In this document: positions 18,108-27,023 of the stretch, one piece after another
Layout: each line of letters opens with the position of its first letter
Position numbering within the stretch: the first letter of the stretch is position 1
Assembly (NCBI GenBank): GCA_002386525.1
Contig: DGIS01000025.1
Location: 112,202 to 176,201 of the forward strand
DNA length: 64,000 bases
Direction of reading: 5' to 3'
DNA from: Sphingobacterium sp. UBA4616
GTDB lineage: Bacteria; Bacteroidota; Bacteroidia; Sphingobacteriales; Sphingobacteriaceae
The notes under the pieces: model-generated
The model's input: only the letters and a program-made list of their open reading frames with translations
Told to the model about the DNA's origin: nothing
The model's database searches: none
Translations under genes and position numbers: made by a program

Positions 18108-18845
18108 TCAGTTACTCAGATAACTTGCTCTGACGGTAATGTTCGCCGTTTTTTTCCGTGAGGTTGTATTAAACACCCCCCCAGAGGAATATTCTTCGTT
18201 ATCATTTTGACCAGTTATCTGAAAAATTCCAAGATCTGCCTTTACAAGGTTGCCCAATTCGGCATTCGACTCGGTTGCAATATTATTAGCACGCTGATGT
18301 GCATTTTTTGAGGCTTGCGAAATAAGTTCCAATTTCAGATCTTCCAGCTTAGAATAATAATAATTAGGGGTACTTGAACTGAGCTCAATTCCTTTGGAAA
18401 TTAACGTGGATATCTCTCTTGAGGCATTATCCACCTTGTTCAAATCTTTCGATTCCACACTCACCGTCTGAGACAAAGTATATCCAGAAAAAGTATTGTA
18501 ACCATTGCCCTTCCCATCAGTATGGTATTCAAAGTCCTTCGCAATGTTGACAGCTTCAAAACGGATCTCGCCGGCTTTCACCCCTTGTTGAACTAAAAAT
18601 TCCCGAACCAAATCACGATCTGTTGCCAATTGAGCAGAGGCTGCACTCAACTCGAAGTTTTTTCTGCTGAAAGTAGCGCTCCATTTGACCAAATCGGACT
18701 CAAAATCCTTTTTGGCATTCCCATTTACGGTGATCGTCTGCATGGATTTGAACTTATATCGGTATGCGGCTCCCACGATCCAGGCAGTGACTACGATTAC
18801 AAGCCCCAAGATAACTGAAGCAATAATAGAGGATGAAGATTTCAT
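18108..18845 (-). CDS. SIMPL domain (DUF541) protein
   Basis: Exported or membrane-anchored protein of 245 residues. One hydrophobic segment (about 7-29) is followed by a SIMPL/DUF541 domain beginning MQTITVNGNAKKDFESDLVKW, with the long coiled middle and closing TTSRKKTANITVRASYLS typical of the family. The start MKSSSSIIASVILG at 18845 is chosen; the frame reaches 18884 but puts extra residues before the anchor. Known family members (BP26, YggE) are periplasmic or surface proteins of unclear biochemical role linked to oxidative stress. It is divergent from the S9 peptidase gene with about 95 bases between them. Confidence 0.85.
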   Translation of the reverse strand: MKSSSSIIASVILGLVIVVTAWIVGAAYRYKFKSMQTITVNGNAKKDFESDLVKWSATFSRKNFELSAASAQLATDRDLVREFLVQQGVKAGEIRFEAVNIAKDFEYHTDGKGNGYNTFSGYTLSQTVSVESKDLNKVDNASREISTLISKGIELSSSTPNYYYSKLEDLKLELISQASKNAHQRANNIATESNAELGNLVKADLGIFQITGQNDNEEYSSGGVFNTTSRKKTANITVRASYLSN

Positions 18846-18939
18846 AACCAGTTTTTTATGTTTACGTAACAATGAATATACCAAAAAATCAACGGTTTTT
18901 TATTTTTTATAGATAAATTGCGACAAAAAGTATTAAAAT

Positions 18940-21759
18940 ATGAATAAGAAAAATATCTGTATTCCATTTTGTTTTCTAGCAGCGTTTGCTGCCCATGCTC
19001 AAAAGAAACCGTTGGATCATACAGTATATGATGGTTGGCAAAATATCTCCGCGCCATACATCAGTAAATCAGGTAAATTTATCCTATTTCAAGTCATCCC
19101 CCAAGAAGGAGACGGTCAACTTTTTTTAAAAACAAAAGATAGCAAAGAAATCGCTCAAATTCCTAGAGGCTATAATGCGAAGTTAACGGATAATGAAAAT
19201 AATTTAGTAAGCTTGATCAAAGCCCCGTTTGCAGCCACCCGGGAGGCTAAGATCAAAAAGAAAAAAGCTGAAGATCTTCCCAAAGACTCACTCGGCATTT
19301 ACAATTTAACAACCTTTGCCCTCGTTAAATTTCCGCAGGTAAAGTCCTATAAAATTTCCGAGCAGAACAATAATTTCGTTTCTTTCCTTTTTGATAAAGA
19401 AGTAAGTGAGCAAGCCACACCAAATGCTGCCACAAATGCTGGTTCAAAAAATAAGAACAGTGATAAAAAGAAAAAGACGATTGCAACTCTTGCTTTATAC
19501 GATTTAAATACTGGAGATTCCGTCCAATTTTCGGCTGTAGATCAGTATGAATGGAACAAAACAGGGTCGAAAATCGTTTTCTCCAAAAAAACAGATACAA
19601 AAGACAGCTTATCAAAAGAGTCTGGTGTATACCTTTACGAATTAGCAACCAAAAAGCTCAAAAAGATATCAAATGGAAAAGGCAATTACAAAAATTTCAA
19701 GTTTGATGATGCAGGCGATCAGCTCGCTTACTTAGGGGACCTCTCAAATGAAAAAGCATTACTAAAAAATTATAAGCTATATTATTATACAAATGCGATA
19801 GATACAGCCCAATATCTTGCAACACAAACCAGCAACGGCATACCTAAAAACTGGGCCGTTAGCGGAGATGGTGAAATCCGTTTTAGTAAAAATGGAGAGA
19901 AGTTGTTTTTTGGAATAGCACCAATACCTCGTGTCAAAGATACCACCCTAGTGGATTTCGAGCATGCGAAAGTGGATGTTTGGCATTGGCAAGACGACTA
20001 CTTACAACCTATGCAGCTGGTAAATCTGAAGAAAGAACTCGCAAGAAACTTCTTGGCGGTCACTTACCCCCAATATAATCGCACGATTATTTCGCTGACA
20101 GACAATACGTTTAATTCAACTTCACTTACCCCAGATGCAAACGGGGAATATATCTTGGCGCGAACTGATTTCGGCAAACGAATTGAAAGCCAATGGGAAG
20201 GTAGTACACGGGATGACATTTACCTGGTCTCGACGAAAACAGGGAATAAAGAATTAATTCTTTCAAACTTTTCAGGAAATGCGATTTTAAGTCCCGATGC
20301 AAAATATATTGTGTTTTTTGATCAGGACAGGGGGACTTGGAACTCCTACCACATCAGTTCAAAGAAAAAGATCGTGCTGAATGACGGCATACCCGCATCG
20401 TTCTCCGATGAAGAAAATGATATGCCTACCACTCCACAGGGCTATGGTATGGCTGCCTGGACGCCAGACTATAAGGGGATATACGTCAATTCAAGATATG
20501 ACATCTGGTATTTTAATTTAGACGGCTCAAGTAAATCTATTTTAACCAATGGTTATGGTGCGGCGTCACAGACAACATTCCGTTACTTGCCTTTTAGACG
20601 AGAAGAAGACCGCAACCAAGCCACAACACTTGACTATAAAAAGGGCGGCTATCTGACATCCTTCAACAACAAGACTAAAGAATCGGGTTTTTACCAGTTC
20701 AAAGGACAACGCAATGACCCAAAAAGCCTCCTGATTGCGCCTAAATCTTTCAAGAACATTAGTGCCTCCGCAGATCAAAAAACCATCCTTTACAGTAAGG
20801 AGGATTATATAATGTCTCCCAACCTGTATACAAATACCGCAAAATTCAACGATGAATTACAGTTATCCAATATAAACCAGCAACAGGCTAATTATAATTG
20901 GGGTACAGCAGAATTGGTTCACTGGACCACGCCTGAAGGCAATCAAGCGGAAGGTATTCTGTATAAACCGGAAAATTTTGATCCGGCAAAAAAATATCCG
21001 ATCATCGCTTATTTTTACGAAAAGCTCTCCGATGGTCTATACACCTATCAGGCTCCTGCACCTACCCCTTCGCGTTTAAACATCCCTTATTTCGTTAGTA
21101 ACGAATATTTGGTCTTCGCACCAAACATCAGTTACAAAACCGGGCACCCTGGCAAATCGGCGGAAGAATACATTAATTCGGGCATGAAATACCTGGCTCA
21201 AAACAGCTGGGTTGATAGTACGAAAATGGGAATCCAAGGACAAAGCTGGGGCGGCTATCAAGTGGCACATCTGATTACACGGACGAATATGTATGCGGCA
21301 GCCTGGACTGGGGCTCCTGTCGTCAATATGACCTCGGCCTATGGCGGAATACGCTGGCAAAGCGGCATGTCACGTCAATTTCAATACGAACATACACAAA
21401 GTCGTATCGGTAAAACGCTATGGGAAGCACCAGAACTCTATATTGAAAATTCACCATTATTCCATTTAGATCAAGTAAATACTCCCGTTGTTATCATGGC
21501 AAATGACAATGATGGTGCTGTGCCATGGTATCAAGGGATTGAAATGTTTACCGCATTGCGCCGATTGAAAAAACCTGTATGGATGTTGAATTACAATGGT
21601 GACGAGCACAATCTGATGCTGCGACAAAACAGAAAAGATATACAAATTCGAGAGCAGCAGTTCTTCGACCATTTTCTAAAAGGAGCCCCTGCACCCAATT
21701 GGATGAAGAAAGGGATTCCAGCCACGGAAAAAGGAATAGACTGGGGACTTGAATTCTAG
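18940..21759 (+). CDS. S9 family serine peptidase (prolyl oligopeptidase-like)
   Basis: Secreted peptidase of 939 residues with a signal peptide ending near residue 20 (AAFAAHAQKK). A beta-propeller-type region spans roughly 30-640, and the alpha/beta hydrolase domain follows. The catalytic triad is Ser769 in GIQGQSWGGYQ, Asp858 in ANDNDGAVPW and His890 in NGDEHNLM. The long repeat-rich N-terminal half and the triad spacing fit periplasmic dipeptidyl- or oligopeptidases that supply peptides for growth. A Lys- and Asn-rich insert occurs near residues 165-182. It is a single gene with a terminator at 21771. Confidence 0.9.
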   Translation: MNKKNICIPFCFLAAFAAHAQKKPLDHTVYDGWQNISAPYISKSGKFILFQVIPQEGDGQLFLKTKDSKEIAQIPRGYNAKLTDNENNLVSLIKAPFAATREAKIKKKKAEDLPKDSLGIYNLTTFALVKFPQVKSYKISEQNNNFVSFLFDKEVSEQATPNAATNAGSKNKNSDKKKKTIATLALYDLNTGDSVQFSAVDQYEWNKTGSKIVFSKKTDTKDSLSKESGVYLYELATKKLKKISNGKGNYKNFKFDDAGDQLAYLGDLSNEKALLKNYKLYYYTNAIDTAQYLATQTSNGIPKNWAVSGDGEIRFSKNGEKLFFGIAPIPRVKDTTLVDFEHAKVDVWHWQDDYLQPMQLVNLKKELARNFLAVTYPQYNRTIISLTDNTFNSTSLTPDANGEYILARTDFGKRIESQWEGSTRDDIYLVSTKTGNKELILSNFSGNAILSPDAKYIVFFDQDRGTWNSYHISSKKKIVLNDGIPASFSDEENDMPTTPQGYGMAAWTPDYKGIYVNSRYDIWYFNLDGSSKSILTNGYGAASQTTFRYLPFRREEDRNQATTLDYKKGGYLTSFNNKTKESGFYQFKGQRNDPKSLLIAPKSFKNISASADQKTILYSKEDYIMSPNLYTNTAKFNDELQLSNINQQQANYNWGTAELVHWTTPEGNQAEGILYKPENFDPAKKYPIIAYFYEKLSDGLYTYQAPAPTPSRLNIPYFVSNEYLVFAPNISYKTGHPGKSAEEYINSGMKYLAQNSWVDSTKMGIQGQSWGGYQVAHLITRTNMYAAAWTGAPVVNMTSAYGGIRWQSGMSRQFQYEHTQSRIGKTLWEAPELYIENSPLFHLDQVNTPVVIMANDNDGAVPWYQGIEMFTALRRLKKPVWMLNYNGDEHNLMLRQNRKDIQIREQQFFDHFLKGAPAPNWMKKGIPATEKGIDWGLEF

Positions 21760-21770
21760 CACAAAACAAT

Positions 21771-21804
21771 AAAAAGGTGTGATTTTTAAAAATCACACCT
21801 TTTT
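21771..21804 (+). terminator. Terminator after the S9 peptidase
   Basis: AAAAAGGTGTGATTTTT is followed directly by its complement, ending in a run of T. The stem is 17 bases on paper, with the central AT bases forming the loop. Confidence 0.85.
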
Positions 21805-21882
21805 TAATAGCTAAAAACTCTATTTCCCAAATTATTTTTAAAAAAAACATCAAAAAAATTTCAATTTTTAACAAAAACACGA

Positions 21883-21890
21883 TATTTTTG
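21883..21890 (+). promoter_or_regulatory. -7 promoter element of glnN, TATTTTTG
   Basis: Match to the Bacteroidota TAnnTTTG element, 43 bases before the glnN start codon. The stretch upstream is A/T-rich without a clean TTTG element. Confidence 0.6.
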
Positions 21891-21933
21891 AAAAACAAAA
21901 TCAACAAAACTGTAATTTAACTACAAAATACAA

Positions 21934-24123
21934 ATGTCGAACCTAAGATTCAAAGCAGTAGAAGCAGCTGGCTCACGCCAAATCGCTTCATTTGAAAAAG
22001 TTGAAACTAAAAAAGCAACTGACATCTACGGAAAGAATGTTTTTTCCGTAAACAAAATGAAAGACTACCTTCCTAAAAATTCATATAAGGAGTTAGTTGC
22101 ATCCATTGAAGAGGGCCAAATTATTTCAAGAGATTTAGCTGAGCATATCTCACAAGCGATGAAAACTTGGGCACTTAATCACGGTGTTTCACATTACACA
22201 CACTGGTTTCAACCCCTAACTGGTTCGACTGCTGAAAAACACGATGCATTCTTTGAACCTGATGAAAACGGTGAAGCAATTGAAAAATTTACAGCTGACG
22301 CATTAGTTCAACAAGAACCAGATGCATCGTCATTTCCGAATGGTGGTATCCGCAACACGTTTGAAGCTAGAGGTTATACTGCTTGGGATCCATCGTCTCC
22401 AGCTTTCATCTATGAAACAGGAGCTGGTAAAACACTCTGTATTCCTACGGTTTTTGTTTCTTATACAGGAGAATCATTAGACTATAAAGCACCTTTGTTA
22501 AAAGCTATCAATGCCGTTGATAAAGCAGCAACTGATGTCGCTCAATATTTTGATAAATCTGTTACCAAAGTCAATGCCTCTTTAGGCATTGAACAAGAAT
22601 ATTTTTTGGTCGACCTTTCTTTATATAATGCTCGTCCAGACCTTCAATTAACTGGCCGTACGTTATTTGGACACATGTCTGCTAAAGGGCAGCAATTGGA
22701 AGATCATTATTTCGGTGCCATTCCAGAACGCGTATTGGCTTACATGGTGGATTTGGAAAATGAAGCTTTAAAATTAGGTATTCCATTAAAAACTCGTCAC
22801 AACGAGGTTGCTCCGTCGCAATTTGAGTGTGCGCCAATGTATGAAGAGATCAACTTGGCAATCGACCACAACCAATTGTTAATGAACCTCATGGAGCAAG
22901 TAGCTTTAAGACATAACTTTAAAGTATTGTTACATGAAAAACCATACTCTGGTGTTAATGGATCGGGTAAACACAACAACTGGTCTCTCATCACAAATAC
23001 AGGTATAAACTTATTGTCTCCGGGTAAAACTCCGAAGAATAATTTGATGTTTTTGACTTTCTTTGTCAACACCATCAAAGCCGTTTATGAATATGCTGAT
23101 TTAATGCGCGCTTCTATTGCGAGTGCAAGCAACGACCACCGTTTGGGTGCAAACGAAGCTCCTCCAGCAATTATTTCAATTTTCTTAGGTTCTCAATTGG
23201 ATGAACTTCTTGAAGAAGTTGAATCGGCCCGCGTCGCTAAAAAAGTGAAAGCAGAGGCGAATTTATGGCATGGAATTCCTAAAGTTCCTGAATTAAAATT
23301 AGACAATACAGACCGTAATCGTACATCGCCATTTGCTTTCACCGGTAACAAATTTGAATTTCGCGCGGTCGGTTCTTCGGCAAACTCCGCTTTACCAATG
23401 ACGGTATTGAATGCAATCGTTGCTGCACAGTTGATCGAGTTCAAAACAGAAGTTGATAAACAAATCAAAAAAGGCACTAAAAAGGATCTCGCGATCTTAA
23501 ACGTAGTCCGCAAATACATAAAAGATTCAAAAGCGATCCGTTTTGAAGGTAATGGATATAGTGAGGACTGGGAAAAAGAAGCCGAAGCTCGCGGTCTTTC
23601 GAACATCAAATCTACACCTAGAGCGCTTGACGTATATGTTAAAGAGGAATCTTTGGCATTGTTTGAGTCGCTCGGTATCTACACAAAACGTGAATCAGAA
23701 GCTCGTCATGAGATTTTACTGGAAAACTTCTACAAAAAATTACAGATTGAAGCTCGTGTGATCGAAGAAATGGTTAACAACCAAATCGCTCCTGCGTGTT
23801 TCATTTATCAAAATGAATTGATTGAAAACGTCAAAGGATTAAAAGACCTTGGTCTTGCTGCTGCGTCGTTCAGTTCTCAATTGAATTTTGTAGAACGTAT
23901 ATCATCACATGTTAATACCATCTTGGAACAAGCTGAAGCGATGCGCCAAGAACGTAAAAAAGCAAATCAAATCGACGACGTTCGTGAAAGATCAATCGCG
24001 TATGATGAATTGGTTAAACCTTACTTTGATGTCATTCGTTATCATGTCAACAAATTGGAGAAAATTGTTGATGATAAAAAATGGCCTCTACCGAAATTAA
24101 GAGAAATCTTATTTTTAAGCTAA
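21934..24123 (+). CDS. glnN: Type III glutamine synthetase
   Basis: Glutamine synthetase III of 729 residues, which makes glutamine from glutamate, ammonia and ATP in the cytosol. The family length (about 700-730) and motifs are present: GTAEKHDAFFEP-like N-terminal catalytic segment, ASLGIEQEYFLVD near residue 215, KTRHNEVAPSQFECAPMY near 286, and GVNGSGKHNNWSLI near 345 for the ATP/glutamate site. The codon choice (few rare codons, many GCT, GAA and AAA) is that of a strongly expressed gene. It has its own promoter and a strong shared terminator, with no PII or amt gene nearby. Confidence 0.96.
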   Translation: MSNLRFKAVEAAGSRQIASFEKVETKKATDIYGKNVFSVNKMKDYLPKNSYKELVASIEEGQIISRDLAEHISQAMKTWALNHGVSHYTHWFQPLTGSTAEKHDAFFEPDENGEAIEKFTADALVQQEPDASSFPNGGIRNTFEARGYTAWDPSSPAFIYETGAGKTLCIPTVFVSYTGESLDYKAPLLKAINAVDKAATDVAQYFDKSVTKVNASLGIEQEYFLVDLSLYNARPDLQLTGRTLFGHMSAKGQQLEDHYFGAIPERVLAYMVDLENEALKLGIPLKTRHNEVAPSQFECAPMYEEINLAIDHNQLLMNLMEQVALRHNFKVLLHEKPYSGVNGSGKHNNWSLITNTGINLLSPGKTPKNNLMFLTFFVNTIKAVYEYADLMRASIASASNDHRLGANEAPPAIISIFLGSQLDELLEEVESARVAKKVKAEANLWHGIPKVPELKLDNTDRNRTSPFAFTGNKFEFRAVGSSANSALPMTVLNAIVAAQLIEFKTEVDKQIKKGTKKDLAILNVVRKYIKDSKAIRFEGNGYSEDWEKEAEARGLSNIKSTPRALDVYVKEESLALFESLGIYTKRESEARHEILLENFYKKLQIEARVIEEMVNNQIAPACFIYQNELIENVKGLKDLGLAAASFSSQLNFVERISSHVNTILEQAEAMRQERKKANQIDDVRERSIAYDELVKPYFDVIRYHVNKLEKIVDDKKWPLPKLREILFLS

Positions 24124-24130
24124 GATAACT

Positions 24131-24182
24131 TCCCTAAAACAAAAAGAGCCTGCGATATCGCAGGCTCTTTTTGTTTTAGGGA
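24131..24182. terminator. Bidirectional terminator, 52-base perfect palindrome
   Basis: Two 26-base arms meet at GATATC with no mismatch; the core contains AGAGCCTGCG and its complement, flanked by A-rich and T-rich tails. It can stop glnN on the plus strand and the barrel protein gene on the minus strand, each of which ends beside it. Confidence 0.92.
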
Positions 24183-24229
24183 AACGTTCGCTACATCTTG
24201 CTCCTTATCTCCCCTTACAACAGTAGCTC

Positions 24230-26680
24230 CTATTTTTTTAATCGATTATCTTCATCATTGTTACCAGCCTTCTTATTGACTGACTTAATATTCATATTAC
24301 CAAAACGATAAGAGACTGACAATCGGATAACCCGACTATCATATCCATTTCGTATACGATAGTATCCATTTTCCTGATAACTCGACAATCTGCGCTGACC
24401 TCTTGTATTCAACACATCATTTACAGCCAACTTCACATTCAATTTTTTGTCAAGAAATGTTTTTCCAGCACCTAGATCGATACCATAGTAAGACTGAAAA
24501 CTAAATACCCCATAAACTGCTGGCGAAAAATAATTGGCTGTCAGCTCCAGATTTGTTGTTTTCCCAATTCGAATATCATGATTGGAACTTACCTGGAAAG
24601 ATAACTTTTCCAATTGGCGTTGCGCTCCGGAGTGTTCATCCAAACTAAACTTATTATAAAAAGCGATGGCATTGTTAGAAATACTCCACCATTTGAAAAG
24701 CTTAATGGGTATATTGACATTCATATTGTAATAATCAAAATAAGCCAGGTTTCGGTCTGTCTGTGCAATAGCTTTGGTCTCCGAATTGCTTTCTATGACC
24801 TGAGTGATGGCATCTTTAGTCCTTTTGTAGCCGAAACTCAATAAATAGCGTTCTTTAAAGGTATAATTTACTTCATACGAATTGGTATATTGTGGATTTA
24901 AATAAGGGTTGCCATACTGATACGTGTATTGATCCAAATAATACACAAAGGGATTCAATGCCCCATAATCAGGGCGGTCAATACGTCTGCTATAACTCGC
25001 ACCAAGCTTATGATCATCATTTATCTGTTGCTGTACAAATATTGACGGGAAAAAATCAGTATAGGCACGTTCTGTTTGTTGCCCAAGCGTCACCGAGTTT
25101 CCCAGGGAGCTCGTATTTTCAACACGCAGTCCAGTTTGTACCGAAAATTTTCCGAACGATTTATTTAGGCTGAAATAAGCTGCAGCTATATTTTCATTAT
25201 ACAAAAACTGATTACTTTGACCATTATTTTGCACGAACTCGCCTTGCTGATCCTGATCTTCGTACAACAAATTATTATCTGTTTTTACACGGCTATATTT
25301 TAAGCCCGCCTCAAGTTTGGTCGTTTTATTAAAGGGATGCACAAAATCGGTTTTAAAAACTAATATGTTTGTCTTAGAAAGCATATCATTGCGGAAAATA
25401 TTCGGTGATTTAAATTCCTCCCAATTTGCGTCCAGAAAACGGTTTCCAACGGTGCTATTGTCATTATTTTTCGAATATGAATAATCTCCATTAATGGTCA
25501 ATTCAGTCCCTAAAGTATCAAATGTCTTTTTGTAGTTAAGATTATAAGTGAGGTAATGGTATTTAAAATCTGACAAATTGCTTCCTAATACAATCGAATC
25601 AAGCATACCTTTTTGAGAGGCGATCAGATTACTTCCCGCGCGTGTTGAATGGCCATTACTTACATTACCGTTAACCACAAATCCAATGACCTCCTCTTTC
25701 CCTAGGTTAAAATCTGCCGCAAATTTAAAATTATGGCCTCGATAACGGAATTTCGAATAAGAATCCGAATTAAAAAAAGTCGTCCCGGTTTTGGTATCTA
25801 CAGCTCTATCGATATCTAAATCATTAAATCCTAAGGCAGTTGCGTAGTTATAAGAAGAAAATAAGTTCACCCAATTGTTACGGTGGTTTATTAGAAAGCC
25901 ACCATCCCCCTTTGTATATTTACCTTGCCCTAAATTGAGGTTTAAACTAACATTACTTCCAAATTGCGTATTCTTCTTTGTCTTAATATTAATAATTCCT
26001 GCATTCCCTGCGGCATCGTATTTTGCGGGTGGATTGGTGAGCACCTCGATCGACGCTATTGCATTGGAAGCCGTATTTTCCAATAATCGCGACACTTCAT
26101 CCGCAGAAAGATAAGTAGGCTTACCATCAATCATGATAATCACATTACTTTTTCCACGCAGATTGATCTTTTTGTTATCTAAAGTTACTCCTGGAACCTT
26201 TTGCAGGAGCTCCAATGCGTTATTCCCTGTTGCCAAAATACTGTTTTCGACATTGAGGACAACTTTATCGAGATGACTTTCAATCAATGGCTTCTTAACG
26301 ATCACCTGCGCCTCACTCAACACTTTACTTTCCACCTGTAAACGAATCGTATCCAGCATCTTGAGATCTCCCGTATTTACGACCATTTCAGCAGAATGAT
26401 AAACAGCATACCCTACCGTGGACACACGTAGGCTATACTTGCCCTCGGGGATCGCAGACAACACAATTTCTCCATTTTCGTTGGATAAAGTTCCCTTTAA
26501 CAAGATATCATTGGGCTTCCGAAATAGTGAAATATTTGCAGCCACAATAGGCTGGTTGTCTTGTCCAACAACGACTGTATGTAATCTTCCCCCGTCAGAC
26601 TGTGCTGAAACGGGTCCGGCAATAGAAATCAGGACTAAAAAAAGTGAAAATAAAAGCAATTTAATTTTTTGTGGTTTCAT
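24230..26680 (-). CDS. Outer-membrane beta-barrel protein, TonB-receptor-like
   Basis: Outer-membrane protein of 816 residues. A signal peptide (1-26) is followed by a carboxypeptidase-regulatory-like domain (about 30-110: VVGQDNQPIVAANISLFRKP), a plug-like domain (about 125-235, with LELLQKVPGVTLDNKKINLRG and NPPAKYDAAGNAGIINIKTK) and a long beta-barrel (OMP_b-brl_3 type) to the end. Such proteins differ from SusC; no SusD partner is adjacent. The substrate cannot be predicted. The gene is divergent from the FUSC gene; the inverted repeat at 26966-26995 lies in the shared upstream region. Confidence 0.87.
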   Translation of the reverse strand: MKPQKIKLLLFSLFLVLISIAGPVSAQSDGGRLHTVVVGQDNQPIVAANISLFRKPNDILLKGTLSNENGEIVLSAIPEGKYSLRVSTVGYAVYHSAEMVVNTGDLKMLDTIRLQVESKVLSEAQVIVKKPLIESHLDKVVLNVENSILATGNNALELLQKVPGVTLDNKKINLRGKSNVIIMIDGKPTYLSADEVSRLLENTASNAIASIEVLTNPPAKYDAAGNAGIINIKTKKNTQFGSNVSLNLNLGQGKYTKGDGGFLINHRNNWVNLFSSYNYATALGFNDLDIDRAVDTKTGTTFFNSDSYSKFRYRGHNFKFAADFNLGKEEVIGFVVNGNVSNGHSTRAGSNLIASQKGMLDSIVLGSNLSDFKYHYLTYNLNYKKTFDTLGTELTINGDYSYSKNNDNSTVGNRFLDANWEEFKSPNIFRNDMLSKTNILVFKTDFVHPFNKTTKLEAGLKYSRVKTDNNLLYEDQDQQGEFVQNNGQSNQFLYNENIAAAYFSLNKSFGKFSVQTGLRVENTSSLGNSVTLGQQTERAYTDFFPSIFVQQQINDDHKLGASYSRRIDRPDYGALNPFVYYLDQYTYQYGNPYLNPQYTNSYEVNYTFKERYLLSFGYKRTKDAITQVIESNSETKAIAQTDRNLAYFDYYNMNVNIPIKLFKWWSISNNAIAFYNKFSLDEHSGAQRQLEKLSFQVSSNHDIRIGKTTNLELTANYFSPAVYGVFSFQSYYGIDLGAGKTFLDKKLNVKLAVNDVLNTRGQRRLSSYQENGYYRIRNGYDSRVIRLSVSYRFGNMNIKSVNKKAGNNDEDNRLKK

Positions 26681-27023
26681 AATGTAGTTTCTTTAGGCTA
26701 TCGATTAGATAGTCAACTTCATAATAATGACAACAAACCTCGTATATTCATTACACATTGACTAGTAGAAATAGATAGATCGTCCGATTCACTCGGTAGA
26801 CAGCCAAATAACATCGGTAAACCATATCCTTCACTGATCGATGCTAAAGCCGGTAAAATCATCCCAGCTAATCTTGAATCTCCAAGAAGCACAGCGCAAG
26901 AAAAGCACATCGAATCAAAATAAAAATTCAAAAAATAAACAAAATTCAAAACAAATAAAATGTACAATACAAATATTAAGCATAATATTTGTATTTTTAC
27001 ACCGAAAATTAGTAAACTGATTG
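26681..27023. promoter_or_regulatory. Divergent promoter region, barrel protein / FUSC protein
   Basis: A 343-base intergenic stretch. AATACAAATATTA (26966-26978) and its exact complement (26983-26995) form a 13-base-arm inverted repeat with loop AGCA, 28 bases before the FUSC start codon. The remainder shows nothing I recognise. Confidence 0.6.
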
